DNA of 64,000 bases from an uncultured Bacteroidales bacterium (GCA_902782245.1 CACZMI010000001.1:62001-126000), one strand, 5' to 3'; shown: positions 1 through 11,160, counted from the stretch's first letter. Made by a program: numbers and translations. The notes: a model not told the origin generated them from the sequence alone.

Positions 1-1125
1 GGCCTCGACCAGCTTGTCACGTACTATGTAGGCGCTCATCTCAGGCTGCAGGTCATATGTGGCAACCTTGGGTGAAGGAACCAGAATACGGTCCTCACCG
101 TCAAAGGGAAGCTCGCGGCCGCCGTTCAGGAAGAATGTAACATGGGCATACTTCTCAGTCTCGGCTATGTGGAGCTGCTTGAGACCCTGTGCCGACAGAT
201 ACTCACCAAGAGTATTGTTTACGTTCTCCTTGTCAAACAGGATGTGTACACCGGTGAACGATGCGTCATACGGAGTGAGGCAGTAGTACTGCAGGCCGGG
301 AATGGTGTGCATACCCTCGGCATCCATGTCTTTCTGAGTCAGGACGATGGTGAGCTCCTTGGCGCGGTCGTTACGGAAGTTGAAGAAGATGATTGCGTCA
401 CCCTCCTCAATGCGGCTGTCATAAGCCTCATTCACGATAGGCTTCATGAACTCATCGGTAACACCCTCGGCGTAAGATTCTTCAACAGCCTTGACCATAT
501 CGCTTACCTTACGGCCCTCGCCGCCTACCAACTGGTCATAAGCAATCTTTACACGCTCCCAACGCTTGTCACGATCCATTGCATAATAACGGCCTATGAT
601 GGTGGCAACCTTGTCACCACGCTTTACCAACTGGTCTATGAAGCCCTTACCGCTCTTGGGGTCGGTATCACGACCGTCCATGAAGCAGTGTACGTAAGTC
701 TGGTCAATTCCGTACTCACGTGCTATGTCGGTAAGGCAGAACAGGTGTTCCAATGAACTGTGGACGCCGCCGTCCGATACCAGACCCATCAGATGCAGTT
801 TCTTTCCGTTCTGCTTGGCGTATGTATAAGCCGATACAACCTCTTTGTTCTGGCGGATACTGCCGTCAGCAATGGCGCGGTTAACCTTAACCAGGTCCTG
901 ATAAACCACGCGGCCGGCACCGATGTTAAGATGACCTACCTCAGAGTTACCCATCTGACCGTCGGGCAGACCCACGTTCTCACCCGATGCCAGAAGCTGT
1001 GCATTGGGATAATTGGCGTTAAGATAATCCATGTAGGGAGTGGGTGTGTTGTAGATCACATCGGCCTTGGAGCGGTTACCTATGCCCCAGCCGTCAAGAA
1101 TCATAAGAAGTGCTTTCTGTTTCAT
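1..1125 (-). CDS. gpmI: 2,3-bisphosphoglycerate-independent phosphoglycerate mutase (3' end outside window)
   Basis: Glycolytic enzyme interconverting 3- and 2-phosphoglycerate in the cytosol with two metal ions. The first 375 codons are visible and the frame stays open to base 1, so the C-terminus is missing (the family is about 500-515 residues). Residues 10-14 are LDGWG, with metal ligand Asp11. The phosphoserine motif [14 protein letters not shown] places the nucleophile at Ser61. Further on come [11 protein letters not shown] and [12 protein letters not shown], typical of the substrate-binding phosphatase domain. The start is the ATG at 1125, 36 bases downstream of a TAnnTTTG box. It appears to be a single-gene unit, unlinked to the lipoprotein upstream because a terminator lies between them. 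The family assignment is firm. Confidence 0.95.
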   Translation of the reverse strand, partial: MKQKALLMILDGWGIGNRSKADVIYNTPTPYMDYLNANYPNAQLLASGENVGLPDGQMGNSEVGHLNIGAGRVVYQDLVKVNRAIADGSIRQNKEVVSAYTYAKQNGKKLHLMGLVSDGGVHSSLEHLFCLTDIAREYGIDQTYVHCFMDGRDTDPKSGKGFIDQLVKRGDKVATIIGRYYAMDRDKRWERVKIAYDQLVGGEGRKVSDMVKAVEESYAEGVTDEFMKPIVNEAYDSRIEEGDAIIFFNFRNDRAKELTIVLTQKDMDAEGMHTIPGLQYYCLTPYDASFTGVHILFDKENVNNTLGEYLSAQGLKQLHIAETEKYAHVTFFLNGGRELPFDGEDRILVPSPKVATYDLQPEMSAYIVRDKLVEA

Positions 1126-1160
1126 ATATAGAGTTGTTTTACCTTCATTTTTTGAGCATG

Positions 1161-1168
1161 CAAAGGTA
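1161..1168 (-). promoter_or_regulatory. Bacteroidetes -7 box for gpmI
   Basis: Read on the minus strand this is TACCTTTG, an exact match to the TAnnTTTG -7 element, 36 bases upstream of the gpmI ATG. A GTTG lies 17 bases further up, slightly closer than the usual 19-21 base spacing. Confidence 0.6.
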
Positions 1169-1204
1169 CTAAATATTAGCACTCGCAACTCATTAAAAAT
1201 GTGT

Positions 1205-1238
1205 AAAAAAAAGGGTGGCCGCAAATGGCGGTCACCCC
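1205..1238 (-). terminator. Rho-independent terminator after the 1270-2724 lipoprotein gene
   Basis: On the minus strand a 10 bp stem (GGGTGACCGC pairing with GCGGCCACCC, one G-U pair) with a 5-base loop is followed directly by eight T. It lies 32 bases past the lipoprotein stop codon and ahead of the gpmI promoter. Confidence 0.85.
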
Positions 1239-1269
1239 TTATATCCGGAGTTAAGACACTCCTTGAAAA

Positions 1270-2724
1270 TCAGCGGGCCTCTTCCTTTTGCATATACGGA
1301 CCGAACACCTGGAGAGCCTTCTCTGTAATGATCCTTGTAAACTGTGAGGGATCGATTCCGCCAAAATACTCCTGGGGAGAAACCTCAACCTCATTACCAT
1401 CAGCGTCATGAGCGACGAACACCAAGTATCCGCCTGCCCTCATAATAGCAGCGCCCATGACATCAATCAGCGACTTATCCTCATCATCCAGATCACCGTC
1501 ATTCCTGTCGGCTTTCTTGGTATATTTTACCTTGAGGACAGCCTGCGGCTGATTATGACCCTTAAAGTATACACCTACCTTGAACAACTCGTTGAACTTG
1601 GCCACCATATCCTCAAACTCTTCATCTGAGAGGATAGTACCGGTCATGAGAGTACCCATATACTTGGCCAGATCCTTATCCTTGAAAGGATTCTCAAGTG
1701 ATCCCTTGATCTCAATCTGTCCGCCGCCAAGAGATATGTTGCCTGATACAGCCTTAAGTTGGTTGGGATCCTGTGCCCAAGCCAGAACTGCAACAGTGTC
1801 ATTAATGTCAAGTCCGTCAAATACGGCATCAAGCTTAGCATTTCCGGCAAGCACATCGGCACCGGCATACTTGGCAAAGAAACTGCCGTCAATACCCTTG
1901 CTCATTTCATAGTTGAAACTGCCGCCCAACTCATAGCTCAGGACCTTGAGGGTTCCGGCAACAGAGGCTTTTGAACCCTCGGCCTTCCAAGTGGTCTCAC
2001 CGTCCTTTGATTCTGCAAAGAGGCTCATGTCAGACTTGAGATTACCGTTGTAAGAAGCCAGGACCTCGTTGTCAAGGGTAATAGAAATCTCTATAGTCTC
2101 GGGCAGAACAACCAACTTGGTTCCATCCTCATCGGTATTTACGATAGTATTCTCACCAGCCTTTGTCTTGGCCTTGAACTCAACCTTATGATCGTTGAAC
2201 AGAACATTCAGCTGGAACAGATCCACGTCATGGTTGATATTTGAAAGAACAAGAACGGGTTTAAGGATAGAATCCTCATATACTACTTCATTGCCGCCTT
2301 CATCATAACCGCGGGTCTTCTGAACTATGACGGTATCACTGATATTGAGGTCGGCCGACATATAGAACGGAGTCAGGTCAAGGATAACAGAATCGCCTGT
2401 GAACATCATAGCGGCCTCTGACATCTTAACCTGGAAAAGAGAATCTTCAAGAACTTCAGGGCTGGTAATAATCTGAAGCAGGTCACTTTGCTCAAATTTC
2501 ATTCCCGTTAGTTCTGAAACAGCGTTCAGTGCCTTAGAGAATTCTGTAAACTGGATAGCATCAGCCACACCCTCAAGAGACGCCTGAATTGCCTGCTGCT
2601 GCTCTGGTACGGTCATATACTTTTCGTCCTGGCCGTCATTCTTGATTTTGTCTTCGTCATTGCAAGAAATAAATGCAATTGATCCTAATGCAAGTGCTAA
2701 TGCACTGAAAAATAGTCTTTTCAT
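1270..2724 (-). CDS. Surface-type lipoprotein of unknown function (484 aa)
   Basis: I do not recognise a specific family. The N-terminus is a lipoprotein signal with lipobox FISC (Cys21), followed by NDEDKIKNDGQDE. An acidic stretch right after the cysteine is the pattern associated with surface export of lipoproteins in Bacteroidetes. The rest is soluble and rich in alternating hydrophobic/polar strands with repeated short motifs (FKAKTKAGEN, WKAEGSKASVAGTL), suggesting a beta-rich fold. The C-terminus holds a conserved-looking stretch DADGNEVEVSPQEYFGG. It is monocistronic, with a -7 box upstream and a strong terminator downstream. A general outer-membrane-anchored binding or structural role is only a guess. 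Confidence 0.8.
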   Translation of the reverse strand: MKRLFFSALALALGSIAFISCNDEDKIKNDGQDEKYMTVPEQQQAIQASLEGVADAIQFTEFSKALNAVSELTGMKFEQSDLLQIITSPEVLEDSLFQVKMSEAAMMFTGDSVILDLTPFYMSADLNISDTVIVQKTRGYDEGGNEVVYEDSILKPVLVLSNINHDVDLFQLNVLFNDHKVEFKAKTKAGENTIVNTDEDGTKLVVLPETIEISITLDNEVLASYNGNLKSDMSLFAESKDGETTWKAEGSKASVAGTLKVLSYELGGSFNYEMSKGIDGSFFAKYAGADVLAGNAKLDAVFDGLDINDTVAVLAWAQDPNQLKAVSGNISLGGGQIEIKGSLENPFKDKDLAKYMGTLMTGTILSDEEFEDMVAKFNELFKVGVYFKGHNQPQAVLKVKYTKKADRNDGDLDDEDKSLIDVMGAAIMRAGGYLVFVAHDADGNEVEVSPQEYFGGIDPSQFTRIITEKALQVFGPYMQKEEAR

Positions 2725-2770
2725 AAAATAACGATTGTATAAAACTATAATTAATTTACAATTTAGAGTT

Positions 2771-2778
2771 CAAAGGTA
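2771..2778 (-). promoter_or_regulatory. -7 box for the 1270-2724 lipoprotein
   Basis: On the minus strand TACCTTTG, an exact TAnnTTTG match, lies 46 bases upstream of the start codon. No clear -33 element is visible. Confidence 0.5.
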
Positions 2779-2820
2779 AGTATAATTCTTTTTCAGCGAG
2801 CCATAAAATGTGAAAAAGTT

Positions 2821-4035
2821 TTAAAACATCGCTCTCACACGCTCTATTCCGGATACCAGAGAATCTACTTCAGCCCTGGTGTTATAGAAGGAGAATGATG
2901 CGCGTACTGTACCAGGGATACCCATTCTGTCCATCAGAGGCTCGGCGCAATGATGACCTGTACGCACTGCAATACCCAGACGGTCCAGCAGTGTGCCCAT
3001 ATCTGAAGGATGTATGTTTCCAACAAGGAATGATATTACGGCGCTTCTTTCCGGTGCATTTCCGATAATGCGCATACCAGGTATATCATTCAGTCGGCCC
3101 AGAGCATATGAGCACAGTTCTGACTCGTATCGGGCAATCTCATCCATACCTACGCTCTGAACGTAATCCAGGGCCGATGCAAGAGCAATTGACCCAACGT
3201 AATCGGGGGTTCCTGCCTCAAACTTATAGGGAAGTTCGTTGTATGTGGTCTTCTCAAAAGTGACACGCTTTATCATTTCACCTCCGCCCTGATATGGAGG
3301 CATCTGTTCCAAGAGCTCCTTGCGTCCGTACAGAACTCCTATTCCTGTAGGGCCGTAAATCTTGTGTCCGCTAAAGGCATAGAAATCAGCGCCCAGTTCC
3401 TGCACGTTCACCTTTATGTGAGGAACTGACTGAGCTCCGTCCACTGCAACCGGAATTCCGTGCGAATGGGCCAGACTTATAATCCGGGAGACGGGATTCA
3501 CAGTACCTAACACATTGGAAACATGTGTAATGCTAACAAGTTTTGTCTTTGGGCTCAAAAGTGAACTGAAAGCATCCAAATCCAGTTCTCCGAGATCGGT
3601 TACCGGTATTATCTTAAGCGTGAAACCCAACTTTCCGGCCTGTATCTGCCAGGGCACGATGTTGCTGTGATGCTCCATTCCGGATATGATCACCTCATCA
3701 CCTTCCTTAAGGAAAGCCTGGGCAAACGAACTTGCAAGCAGGTTAATGCTCTCGGTTGTTCCGCGGGTAAAGATTATCTCTTCTGTGCTCCCGGCTCCGA
3801 TAAACTGACGTACTTTCTCACGGGCGGCCTCCATCATATCGGTAGCCTGTTGTGAAAGGAAATGAATGCCGCGATGAACATTGGCATTCTCGTTGCAGTA
3901 TGCCTCGCTTATGGCATCAATGACGCACTGAGGCTTCTGGGTAGTGGCTGCATTGTCCAGATAGACAAGCGGTTTGCCGTAAACCTCACGTCCCAGAATG
4001 GGGAAATCCCTGCGAATTCTCTCTACGTCAATCAT
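2821..4035 (-). CDS. sufS: Cysteine desulfurase SufS
   Basis: Pyridoxal-phosphate enzyme that takes sulfur from L-cysteine as a persulfide for Fe-S cluster assembly. At 404 residues it has the normal length of group II (SufS/CsdA) desulfurases. The PLP lysine is Lys225 in FSGHKIYGPTG. The persulfide cysteine is Cys363 in RTGHHCAEP, the short-loop version typical of SufS rather than IscS. N-terminal landmarks are YLDNAATTQKP and ANVHRGIHFLS. It is the last gene of sufB-sufC-sufD-sufS, 9 bases after sufD. No sufE or sufU partner is visible in the window. Confidence 0.97.
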   Translation of the reverse strand: MIDVERIRRDFPILGREVYGKPLVYLDNAATTQKPQCVIDAISEAYCNENANVHRGIHFLSQQATDMMEAAREKVRQFIGAGSTEEIIFTRGTTESINLLASSFAQAFLKEGDEVIISGMEHHSNIVPWQIQAGKLGFTLKIIPVTDLGELDLDAFSSLLSPKTKLVSITHVSNVLGTVNPVSRIISLAHSHGIPVAVDGAQSVPHIKVNVQELGADFYAFSGHKIYGPTGIGVLYGRKELLEQMPPYQGGGEMIKRVTFEKTTYNELPYKFEAGTPDYVGSIALASALDYVQSVGMDEIARYESELCSYALGRLNDIPGMRIIGNAPERSAVISFLVGNIHPSDMGTLLDRLGIAVRTGHHCAEPLMDRMGIPGTVRASFSFYNTRAEVDSLVSGIERVRAMF

Positions 4036-4044
4036 ATCACTTAA

Positions 4045-5391
4045 TTATCTGCATGCGCGGCAACCCTCACACTGGGTAAGTTCTCCGCGAAAACGTTTCT
4101 CTACAAGACGGTTCAGACGGTCACGCAGAGGCTCCAGCGATACACGTCCTATAACCTCCCCTACAAAAGCCTGCATAAGCATCATGCGTGCCTCTGCCTC
4201 CGGGATGCCGCGCTGACGCATATAGAACATGGCCTTATCGTCCAACTGACCAACCGTTGCGCCGTGTGAACACTTTACGTCATCGGCATAAATCTCCAAT
4301 TGGGGCTGGGTGAACATGCGTGCCTGGCGGGTGAGACAGATATTGCGGTTAGTCTGCTGTGACTCAGTATGCTGTGCTCCATGGCGTACCAGCACCTTGC
4401 CTGCGAATGCCCCGCTCGCGCTGTCGTCCAGAACGTATTTGAACAACTCGTTGCTAGTACAATCAGACACTCTGTGATCAACAAATGTCATATTATCAAC
4501 ATGTTGCTCCTTATCCACGGTTGCTATTCCATTAAGTGACAGATTGGAACCGCGTCCTGCAAATGTAGAGAAAACAGTGTTGCGTGTCCGGCCATTATGC
4601 AGCGTCACATAATCAATCTCAACGTTGCTATCGGCCTCCTGATTTATGTAAAGCTCTGATGCTCGCCTGTTTGCGTAATGAGTCTCCTCCAGATCATAAA
4701 GTTCCAGGGCTGAGTCCTCACCGGCGAATACCTCGGTCACCTGTGCCGTCAGATATTGATTCGCTGCAAGTGCATGATCACAAAGCAACAGTTTTGCCTG
4801 TGCGCAACGTCCCAGAACCACCAGGATCCTGCGGTTTACCATAAGGTCAACCTTTGAACTGAGCAAGGTTATGAGTTGTAACGGTTTTTCCACCACAACG
4901 CCATCGGGAACATAAAGCATGAAACCATCCTGTGCAAACAGGGTGTTGATGGCGGCAATTCCCGGTTTGTCCATATCGGCCAACTTGCCGTAATACTTCT
5001 CCAGTATCTCGGGCCTTTCCAAGGCTGCATCCTTGAGGCTGCCGGCATACACGCCATCGGGCAGCAGGTTTCTGGAAGCCGTCTCAGAACTTGCAAAAGA
5101 ATCATTTGCCAGGAAATATAGTTGGGTGCTCAGATTGGGAACGCTGCATTTGAATGCCTGTGCAAAATCAACCGGCATATCCAATCTGGCCAGGTTCATA
5201 CCCCAATCGGGCTCAAACCATTCCCCCACATCGGTATGCAGGTACTCCTCGAGCCCCTTATGAGGCAGCCCGTAACGCAGCAGACAATCCAGGGCATTGT
5301 CTCGTGCTGAGTTCAACGCTCCGGCCGAACCCCTGTCAATGAGGGCTCTGTTCTGTTTGAATAAGTCTATATAGTTCTGCACAGGAGTCAT
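4045..5391 (-). CDS. sufD: Fe-S cluster assembly scaffold protein SufD
   Basis: Component of the SufBC2D scaffold, on which Fe-S clusters are built in the cytosol. The 448-residue protein has the right-handed beta-helix core of the SufB/SufD family and the C-terminal signature KCSHGATVGQLDDKAMFYMRQRG (about residues 385-408), where SufD carries the conserved His used in assembly. It ends with a cysteine-containing tail (TQCEGCRACR) that I would not expect in a typical SufD. Its start overlaps the sufC stop by 4 bases (ATGA), indicating translational coupling. Weaker N-terminal similarity is normal for SufD. Confidence 0.95.
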   Translation of the reverse strand: MTPVQNYIDLFKQNRALIDRGSAGALNSARDNALDCLLRYGLPHKGLEEYLHTDVGEWFEPDWGMNLARLDMPVDFAQAFKCSVPNLSTQLYFLANDSFASSETASRNLLPDGVYAGSLKDAALERPEILEKYYGKLADMDKPGIAAINTLFAQDGFMLYVPDGVVVEKPLQLITLLSSKVDLMVNRRILVVLGRCAQAKLLLCDHALAANQYLTAQVTEVFAGEDSALELYDLEETHYANRRASELYINQEADSNVEIDYVTLHNGRTRNTVFSTFAGRGSNLSLNGIATVDKEQHVDNMTFVDHRVSDCTSNELFKYVLDDSASGAFAGKVLVRHGAQHTESQQTNRNICLTRQARMFTQPQLEIYADDVKCSHGATVGQLDDKAMFYMRQRGIPEAEARMMLMQAFVGEVIGRVSLEPLRDRLNRLVEKRFRGELTQCEGCRACR

Positions 5392-6152
5392 TTCTGAGAA
5401 TCCTCAAATTCCTTAATTACCCAGTCATAACCGCGTTCCTCCAGTTCCAAAGCCAACTCCGGACCGGCGGTCTTGATGATACGTCCCTTATAAAGCACAT
5501 GAACGATATCGGGTTTGATATAGTCAAGCAGACGCTGGTAGTGAGTGATGACTATTACCGATGTCTCAGGGCTCTTGAGACGGTTTACACCGTCAGCCAC
5601 AATACGCAATGCATCGATATCCAGACCTGAATCAGTCTCATCAAGTATACTAAGTGAAGGCTCCAGCATGGCCATCTGGAAAATCTCGTTGCGTTTTTTC
5701 TCACCGCCGCTGAAACCCTCGTTCACGGAGCGGTTCATGAACTTGGCGTCAAGCTTGACCAGATCCCTCTTCTCCTTGATGTATTTGAGGAAATCAGTGG
5801 GAGCCATGGGAGGCAGACCCAGATACTTGCGCTTCTCGTTGATAGCGGTACGCATAAAATTGGTCATGCTCACGCCCGGAATCTCAACCGGATACTGGAA
5901 TGACATGAACAGACCTTCGTGGCTGCGGTCCTCGGCCGGCATATCCAGCAGGTTCTTGCCCTTGAACGTAACCGACCCTTCGGTAACCTGATAGGCAGGG
6001 TGACCAACCAGCACATTGCTCATGGTACTCTTACCCGATCCGTTGGGACCCATAATGGCATGAACCTCACCGGCGTTAACCTGTAGGTTTATACCTTTCA
6101 ATATCTCTTTGCCGTCAATTCCGGCATGAAGGTTTTCTATATTCAGCATCAT
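5388..6152 (-). CDS. sufC: Fe-S assembly ATPase SufC
   Basis: ABC-type ATPase that drives conformational change in the SufBCD scaffold. The 254-residue protein shows Walker A GPNGSGKST (residues 35-43), the SufC-specific signature loop NEGFSGGEKKRNEIFQ, Walker B LSILDETDSGLD and the switch His in VIVITHYQRLL. Two consecutive ATG codons could serve as the start; the first is annotated. It lies 5 bases after sufB and overlaps sufD by 4 bases. The SufC loop separates it clearly from transport ATPases. Confidence 0.97.
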   Translation of the reverse strand: MMLNIENLHAGIDGKEILKGINLQVNAGEVHAIMGPNGSGKSTMSNVLVGHPAYQVTEGSVTFKGKNLLDMPAEDRSHEGLFMSFQYPVEIPGVSMTNFMRTAINEKRKYLGLPPMAPTDFLKYIKEKRDLVKLDAKFMNRSVNEGFSGGEKKRNEIFQMAMLEPSLSILDETDSGLDIDALRIVADGVNRLKSPETSVIVITHYQRLLDYIKPDIVHVLYKGRIIKTAGPELALELEERGYDWVIKEFEDSQK

Positions 6153-6157
6153 AATTC

Positions 6158-7618
6158 TTAACCTACCGTATTTTCAAGTGACACCGACAGCAGGCGCTGG
6201 GCCTCGACCGCAAACTCCATAGGCAGTTTGTTGAGCACCTCCTTGGCGTAACCGTTAACAATAAGACCTATGGCCTGTTCCATGGGAATGCCGCGCTGGT
6301 TGCAGTAGAACAACTGGTCCTCGGATATCTTTGACGTAGTTGCCTCATGCTCCACAATGGCAGTCTCGTTCTTCACATCCATATATGGGAATGTATGCGC
6401 ACCGCAGTCGCTTCCCAGCAGCAGTGAGTCACACTGGCTGTAGTTACGCGCTCCGTCTGCATGCTCACCAACCTTGATAAGTCCGCGGTATGAGTTCTGG
6501 CTGTGTCCGGCCGATATACCCTTACTGATTACCGTACTCTTTGTGTTACGGCCCAGGTGAATCATCTTGGTACCCGTATCAGCCTGCTGCCAGTTATTTG
6601 TCAGCGCCACGGAGTAGAACTCACCCTGCGATCCGTCACCCTGCAGCACGCAACTGGGATACTTCCATGTGATGGCAGATCCCGTCTCAACCTGGGTCCA
6701 GGAGAGTTTGGCATCCACACCCTTGACCAATCCGCGCTTGGTTACAAAGTTATATACGCCACCCTTACCGTTCTCATCGCCCGGATACCAGTTCTGCACT
6801 GTGCTGTACTTGACCTCGGCGCGGTCCAGCACCACAATCTCCACGATAGCGGCATGCAGCTGGTTCTCATCGCGCATAGGTGCGGTGCAGCCCTCCAGAT
6901 AGGATACGTAACTGTCGTCATCGGCCACAATCAGGGTACGCTCAAACTGGCCTGTTCCGGCTGCGTTGATGCGGAAGTATGTGGAGAGTTCCATGGGGCA
7001 GCGAACGCCCTTGGGAATGTACACGAATGATCCGTCACTGAACACGGCACTGTTCAGAGCGGCAAAGAAGTTGTCGCGGTAATTGACCACGCTGCCCAGA
7101 TACTGACGCACCAGGTCGGGGTGGTTCTTTACGGCCTCACCCATGGAGCAGAATATGATACCCTTCTCGGCCAGTGTCTGCTTGAATGTGGTCTTGACCG
7201 ATACGGAGTCCATAACAGCATCAACTGCCACGCCGCCGCTCAGCGCCAGACGCTCTTCAAGGGGTATACCCAGTTTGTCAAAGGTCTTCATAACCTGCGG
7301 ATCAATCTCCTCCAGGCTCTTGGGACCCTCTTTCTTGACCGTGGGATCGGCGTAATATGATATGTTCTGATAGTCTATCTCAGGGATGTCCAGATGCGCC
7401 CAATGCGGCATTTCCATGGTAAGCCAGTGGCGGTAAGCCTTTAGACGGAATTCCAGCATCCACTCCGGTTCGCCCTTGCGCTCTGAGATGAGCCTTACGG
7501 TATCCTCGGTCAGACCGCGGTCAATTATATCGGTGTGGACATCGGTAGTGAAACCGTACCTGTACTTCTCGGCACTGATCTCCCTAATCAGACTGTTGTC
7601 CTGTTCAACAGATTTCAC
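6158..7618 (-). CDS. sufB: Fe-S cluster assembly scaffold protein SufB
   Basis: Main scaffold subunit that receives sulfur and holds the nascent cluster. At 486 residues it has family length. Characteristic stretches are the N-terminal [55 protein letters not shown], and the C-terminal [20 protein letters not shown], whose Cys is the proposed cluster or persulfide ligand, followed by [20 protein letters not shown]. It opens the suf block, starting 6 bases after the cvpA-like gene, so suf is probably co-transcribed with rimP-nusA-infB. Confidence 0.97.
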   Translation of the reverse strand: MKSVEQDNSLIREISAEKYRYGFTTDVHTDIIDRGLTEDTVRLISERKGEPEWMLEFRLKAYRHWLTMEMPHWAHLDIPEIDYQNISYYADPTVKKEGPKSLEEIDPQVMKTFDKLGIPLEERLALSGGVAVDAVMDSVSVKTTFKQTLAEKGIIFCSMGEAVKNHPDLVRQYLGSVVNYRDNFFAALNSAVFSDGSFVYIPKGVRCPMELSTYFRINAAGTGQFERTLIVADDDSYVSYLEGCTAPMRDENQLHAAIVEIVVLDRAEVKYSTVQNWYPGDENGKGGVYNFVTKRGLVKGVDAKLSWTQVETGSAITWKYPSCVLQGDGSQGEFYSVALTNNWQQADTGTKMIHLGRNTKSTVISKGISAGHSQNSYRGLIKVGEHADGARNYSQCDSLLLGSDCGAHTFPYMDVKNETAIVEHEATTSKISEDQLFYCNQRGIPMEQAIGLIVNGYAKEVLNKLPMEFAVEAQRLLSVSLENTVG

Positions 7619-7624
7619 TTCTTA

Positions 7625-8167
7625 TCAAACCGTTTGTGGTTCAGTCATGGGAGAATCCGGAATCAGATCCTCCGTGTTTTTCAGAACTTTATTCCAAGTC
7701 CAATGCAGGCAAAAACTTGAGATACTCCTGACAGGTGCATATAACTTGGATTGTTTTTTTTCAGCACTGTTCATTATATGGTCAGAAATACCGGTCATTT
7801 CAAAAATCATTATAACCAGTCCCATGACAAGAATATATTTCAACAGTCCGAAGAATGCGCCTGCTATCCTGTCAACAAATCCCAGATTAGCCGCACGGAC
7901 CACCTTGGACAGTATCTTGCCTACTACTCCGCAAACTATAGGCACAATCAGAAGGATTATCACAAATGCCACAATCCTGGCAGTCTGGTCTGACATCCTG
8001 AATATGTTCAGAAGCAAACCTGCAAACGGTCTGTATAGCAAAGTTCCGAACACAATACCCAGGATAAGACCTCCAAGACTGAACGCCTGCTTGATGATTC
8101 CCTTGACAAAGCCTATCACAAAGCCCACACACAATACTGACAGGATAACTATATCCAAAGCAATCAT
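7625..8167 (-). CDS. CvpA family membrane protein
   Basis: 180-residue protein with about four hydrophobic segments: residues 3-22, 30-50, 65-85 and 105-125. The second follows the family-typical loop KGIIKQAFSLGGLILGIVFG. CvpA proteins are inner-membrane proteins named after a colicin V production phenotype; their molecular role is unsettled. It lies 17 bases after infB and 6 bases before sufB with no terminator between, so it reads as part of the same operon. The C-terminal 40 residues are hydrophilic and poorly conserved. Family call good, function unknown. Confidence 0.85.
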   Translation of the reverse strand: MIALDIVILSVLCVGFVIGFVKGIIKQAFSLGGLILGIVFGTLLYRPFAGLLLNIFRMSDQTARIVAFVIILLIVPIVCGVVGKILSKVVRAANLGFVDRIAGAFFGLLKYILVMGLVIMIFEMTGISDHIMNSAEKKQSKLYAPVRSISSFCLHWTWNKVLKNTEDLIPDSPMTEPQTV

Positions 8168-8184
8168 AACGTGAACCTAAAATA

Positions 8185-11115
8185 TTATAAAGTCTGTTTT
8201 ACCTCAATCTGGGTGAATGTCTCAATGATATCACCCTCCTTGATGTCATTGTATGATACCAGGCTCATACCGCACTCCATACCGGCCTGAACCTCCTTGA
8301 CGTCATCCTTGAAACGTTTCAGAGCCTGAATATCACCGGTGTGGATAACGATACCGTCACGTATCACGCGGGCCTTGTCATTACGTGAAACCTTACCCTC
8401 ACGTACACGGCAGCCGGCTACCATACCCACCTTGGAGATATGGAACACCTCCATAACCTCGACTGTAGCGGTAACCTCCTCCTTGACCTTGGGTGCAAGC
8501 AGACCTTCCATGGCTGACTTGACCTCGTCAATGGCATCATAAATGATGGAGTAGATACGTATGTCAACATCATTCTGTTCGGCCAGACGCTTGGCGGCAC
8601 CCGACGGACGTACATCAAAACCTATGATGATGGCGTTCGATGCCGATGCCAGGCTTACGTCACTCTCAGAGATGGCACCTACGGCCTTGTGTATCACATT
8701 GACCTGAATGTTAGGAGTAGAGAGCTTGATGAGTGAGTCACTCAAAGCCTCAACGGATCCGTCCACATCGGCCTTTACAATCAGGTTAAGCTCATGGAAA
8801 TCGCCCATCTTGATACGGCGGCCCAGCTCATCCAGAGTAAGTGTCTGTGCGGTACGTACGCCCTGCTCACGCTGCAGCTGCTCACGCTTTCCGGTAATCT
8901 CACGGGCCTCACGCTCGCTGTCCACCACGTGGAAGCTTACACCGGCCTGGGGAGCACCGTTAAGACCCAGAATCAGCACAGGCTCTGCGGGAGCGGCCGA
9001 TTTCATCTTCTGGTTACGCTCGTTGAACATAGCCTTGACCTTACCCCATGATGTTCCGGCAATCACGATGTCACCCATCTTAAGGGTACCGTTCGATACC
9101 AGCACGGTAGCCACGTAACCGCGGCCCTTGTCAAGTGAAGACTCAATGATGGTACCGGTAGCCTTACGGTTGGGGTTGGCTTTGAGGTCAAGCATCTCGG
9201 CCTCAAGCAGTACCTTCTCCATAAGTTCGGGAACACCTGTACCCTTCTTGGCCGATATGTCCTGGCTCTGGTACTTACCTCCCCAGTCCTCGACCAGGAA
9301 GTTCATCTGTGCCAGTTCCTGCTTGATACGCTCGGGATCAGCGGCGGGTTTATCAACCTTGTTGATGGCGAATACTATAGGTACACCGGCTGCAGTAGCG
9401 TGTGCGATAGCCTCCTTGGTCTGGGGCATCACATTGTCATCGGCAGCAACGATGATGATTGCTATATCAGTTACCTGAGCACCACGGGCACGCATGGCGG
9501 TAAATGCCTCATGACCCGGAGTATCCAGGAATGTGATGTGACGGCCGTCATCCAGTTTCACGTTGTAAGCACCGATGTGCTGGGTGATACCGCCTGCCTC
9601 ACCGGCAATCACGTTAGACTTGCGGATATAGTCAAGCAGAGAGGTCTTACCATGGTCAACGTGACCCATCACGGTTACGATAGGTGCGCGCGGTACCAGA
9701 TCCTCCTCCTTATCCTTCTCCTCGCTGATCTGCTGGGCAACCTCGGCGCTCACAAAATCAGTGGTGAATCCGTACTCATCGGCCACAATGTTGATGGTCT
9801 CGGCGTCCAGACGCTGGTTGATTGACACCATCATACCCACGTTCATACAGGTTGCTATAACCTGGGTAACGGGTATGTTCATCATTGTTGCCAACTCATT
9901 GGCGGTCACGAACTCGGTCAGCTTAAGAACCTTGCTCTCGGCCATCTCCTGCTCCAGTGCCTCCATCTGACGCTGCTGAACCTGCTCACGCTTGTCCTTG
10001 CGGTACTTGGAAGACTTGGTCTTACCCTTCTGGAACGATGAGAATGTATCGCGGATCTGACGGTTTACATCCTCGTTTGAGAAATCAGCCTTGTCGGCCT
10101 TGTTGAAACGATGGTCCTTATTGTTGCGGCCTCCGCCCTTCTGGGCATCCTTGCCGCGGTTGTCGCTATTGTTCTGTGACTGGCTGTAACTGTCGGCCTT
10201 GGTAAGGTCTACCTTCTCACCGCCAATACGTACACGGTTTTTCTTGCGCGGTGCATCACCGTCCTGATTCCTGTCACCGGGCTTGATCTCCTTCATCAGC
10301 GACTCCTTGAACTGCTGACGCTGCTGCTGGCGCTGCTGCTCCTTGGCCTCGCGCTCCTTCTTCTTCTCCTCCTTGGACTTTTTCTTGGGACGGGTTGACT
10401 GGTTGATGGCCTCCAGGTCAATCTTTCCCACGGTCCTGATATTAAGACCGCCGTTCTGTGGAGCTTGAATCTTGAACACCTCCTCCTTGGGAGTTTCGGC
10501 CTTTACGGGTTCCTCCTTGGGAGCCGCCTTTACCTCAGGTTCAACCTTGACAGGCTTGGACTCAGCCTTTACAGGCTCAGGCTTGGGAGTAACTACAGGT
10601 TTGGGCTCGGGTTTTACCTCCGGCTCCTTTTTAACGGGCTCCGCAGGTTTCTCCGCCTCTTTTTCAGGTTCAGAAGACTGCTGTTTGGGCTGAGGAGCGG
10701 GCTTGACCGTCTCTTTCCTGGGAGCGGGTTCCTCCTTGGGCTCCTCCTTGGGCTCCGGTTTGGGAGTTTCCAGATTTATCTTGCCCACAGTCTTGAACTT
10801 TATTACCGGTTCCTCGGGGATGACAGTCTCTATCATCTCCGGCTCTTTCTTAACCGGCTTGGCAGGTTTTTCCTCCTGAACGGGCTCCTCGGGTGCGGCC
10901 TTGCGGCTGATGCGGTCCTGCAGGAACCTGGTAGCCTCCTCGCGGATAGACTTGTCCTGACTGTATTCTGCCACAAGCAGGTTGTACTGCTCATCGGTCA
11001 GTTTCTGGTTCAGGTCTTCGGTTATATCGGCAAAACCCTTCTTGTGCAGGAACTCCACCAAAGTGGAAACTCCCACATTCAACTCTCTTGTTGCTTTACT
11101 TATTCTTATCGCCAT
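8185..11115 (-). CDS. infB: Translation initiation factor IF-2
   Basis: GTPase that places initiator tRNA on the 30S subunit and promotes subunit joining. The 976-residue protein begins with an IF2 N-terminal helical domain ([20 protein letters not shown]), then a long Pro/Lys/Glu-rich linker (about 75-230) and a Lys/Gln-rich basic stretch. A second IF2_N region (about 390-450) precedes the G domain, with G1 [10 protein letters not shown]3 DTPGHEAF and G4 NKVDKP. The C-terminus has the domain II, III and IV modules. The linker is biased and codes in an extended acidic/basic pattern. It is co-directional with nusA upstream, 45 bases away, the classic nusA-infB order. Confidence 0.98.
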   Translation of the reverse strand: MAIRISKATRELNVGVSTLVEFLHKKGFADITEDLNQKLTDEQYNLLVAEYSQDKSIREEATRFLQDRISRKAAPEEPVQEEKPAKPVKKEPEMIETVIPEEPVIKFKTVGKINLETPKPEPKEEPKEEPAPRKETVKPAPQPKQQSSEPEKEAEKPAEPVKKEPEVKPEPKPVVTPKPEPVKAESKPVKVEPEVKAAPKEEPVKAETPKEEVFKIQAPQNGGLNIRTVGKIDLEAINQSTRPKKKSKEEKKKEREAKEQQRQQQRQQFKESLMKEIKPGDRNQDGDAPRKKNRVRIGGEKVDLTKADSYSQSQNNSDNRGKDAQKGGGRNNKDHRFNKADKADFSNEDVNRQIRDTFSSFQKGKTKSSKYRKDKREQVQQRQMEALEQEMAESKVLKLTEFVTANELATMMNIPVTQVIATCMNVGMMVSINQRLDAETINIVADEYGFTTDFVSAEVAQQISEEKDKEEDLVPRAPIVTVMGHVDHGKTSLLDYIRKSNVIAGEAGGITQHIGAYNVKLDDGRHITFLDTPGHEAFTAMRARGAQVTDIAIIIVAADDNVMPQTKEAIAHATAAGVPIVFAINKVDKPAADPERIKQELAQMNFLVEDWGGKYQSQDISAKKGTGVPELMEKVLLEAEMLDLKANPNRKATGTIIESSLDKGRGYVATVLVSNGTLKMGDIVIAGTSWGKVKAMFNERNQKMKSAAPAEPVLILGLNGAPQAGVSFHVVDSEREAREITGKREQLQREQGVRTAQTLTLDELGRRIKMGDFHELNLIVKADVDGSVEALSDSLIKLSTPNIQVNVIHKAVGAISESDVSLASASNAIIIGFDVRPSGAAKRLAEQNDVDIRIYSIIYDAIDEVKSAMEGLLAPKVKEEVTATVEVMEVFHISKVGMVAGCRVREGKVSRNDKARVIRDGIVIHTGDIQALKRFKDDVKEVQAGMECGMSLVSYNDIKEGDIIETFTQIEVKQTL

Positions 11116-11160
11116 CTATAAAAATATTGTATCTTTTCCAGGGCATTGCCCCGATTGTTT

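Noticed and set aside
142..756. 204-codon plus-strand frame at the left edge
   Set aside because: Antisense to gpmI, whose protein is highly conserved through this stretch.
10465..11121. 218-codon plus-strand frame rich in Leu, Gly, Arg and Tyr
   Set aside because: It is antisense to the Pro/Lys/Glu-rich linker of infB; the repeated codons produce an open but low-complexity frame.
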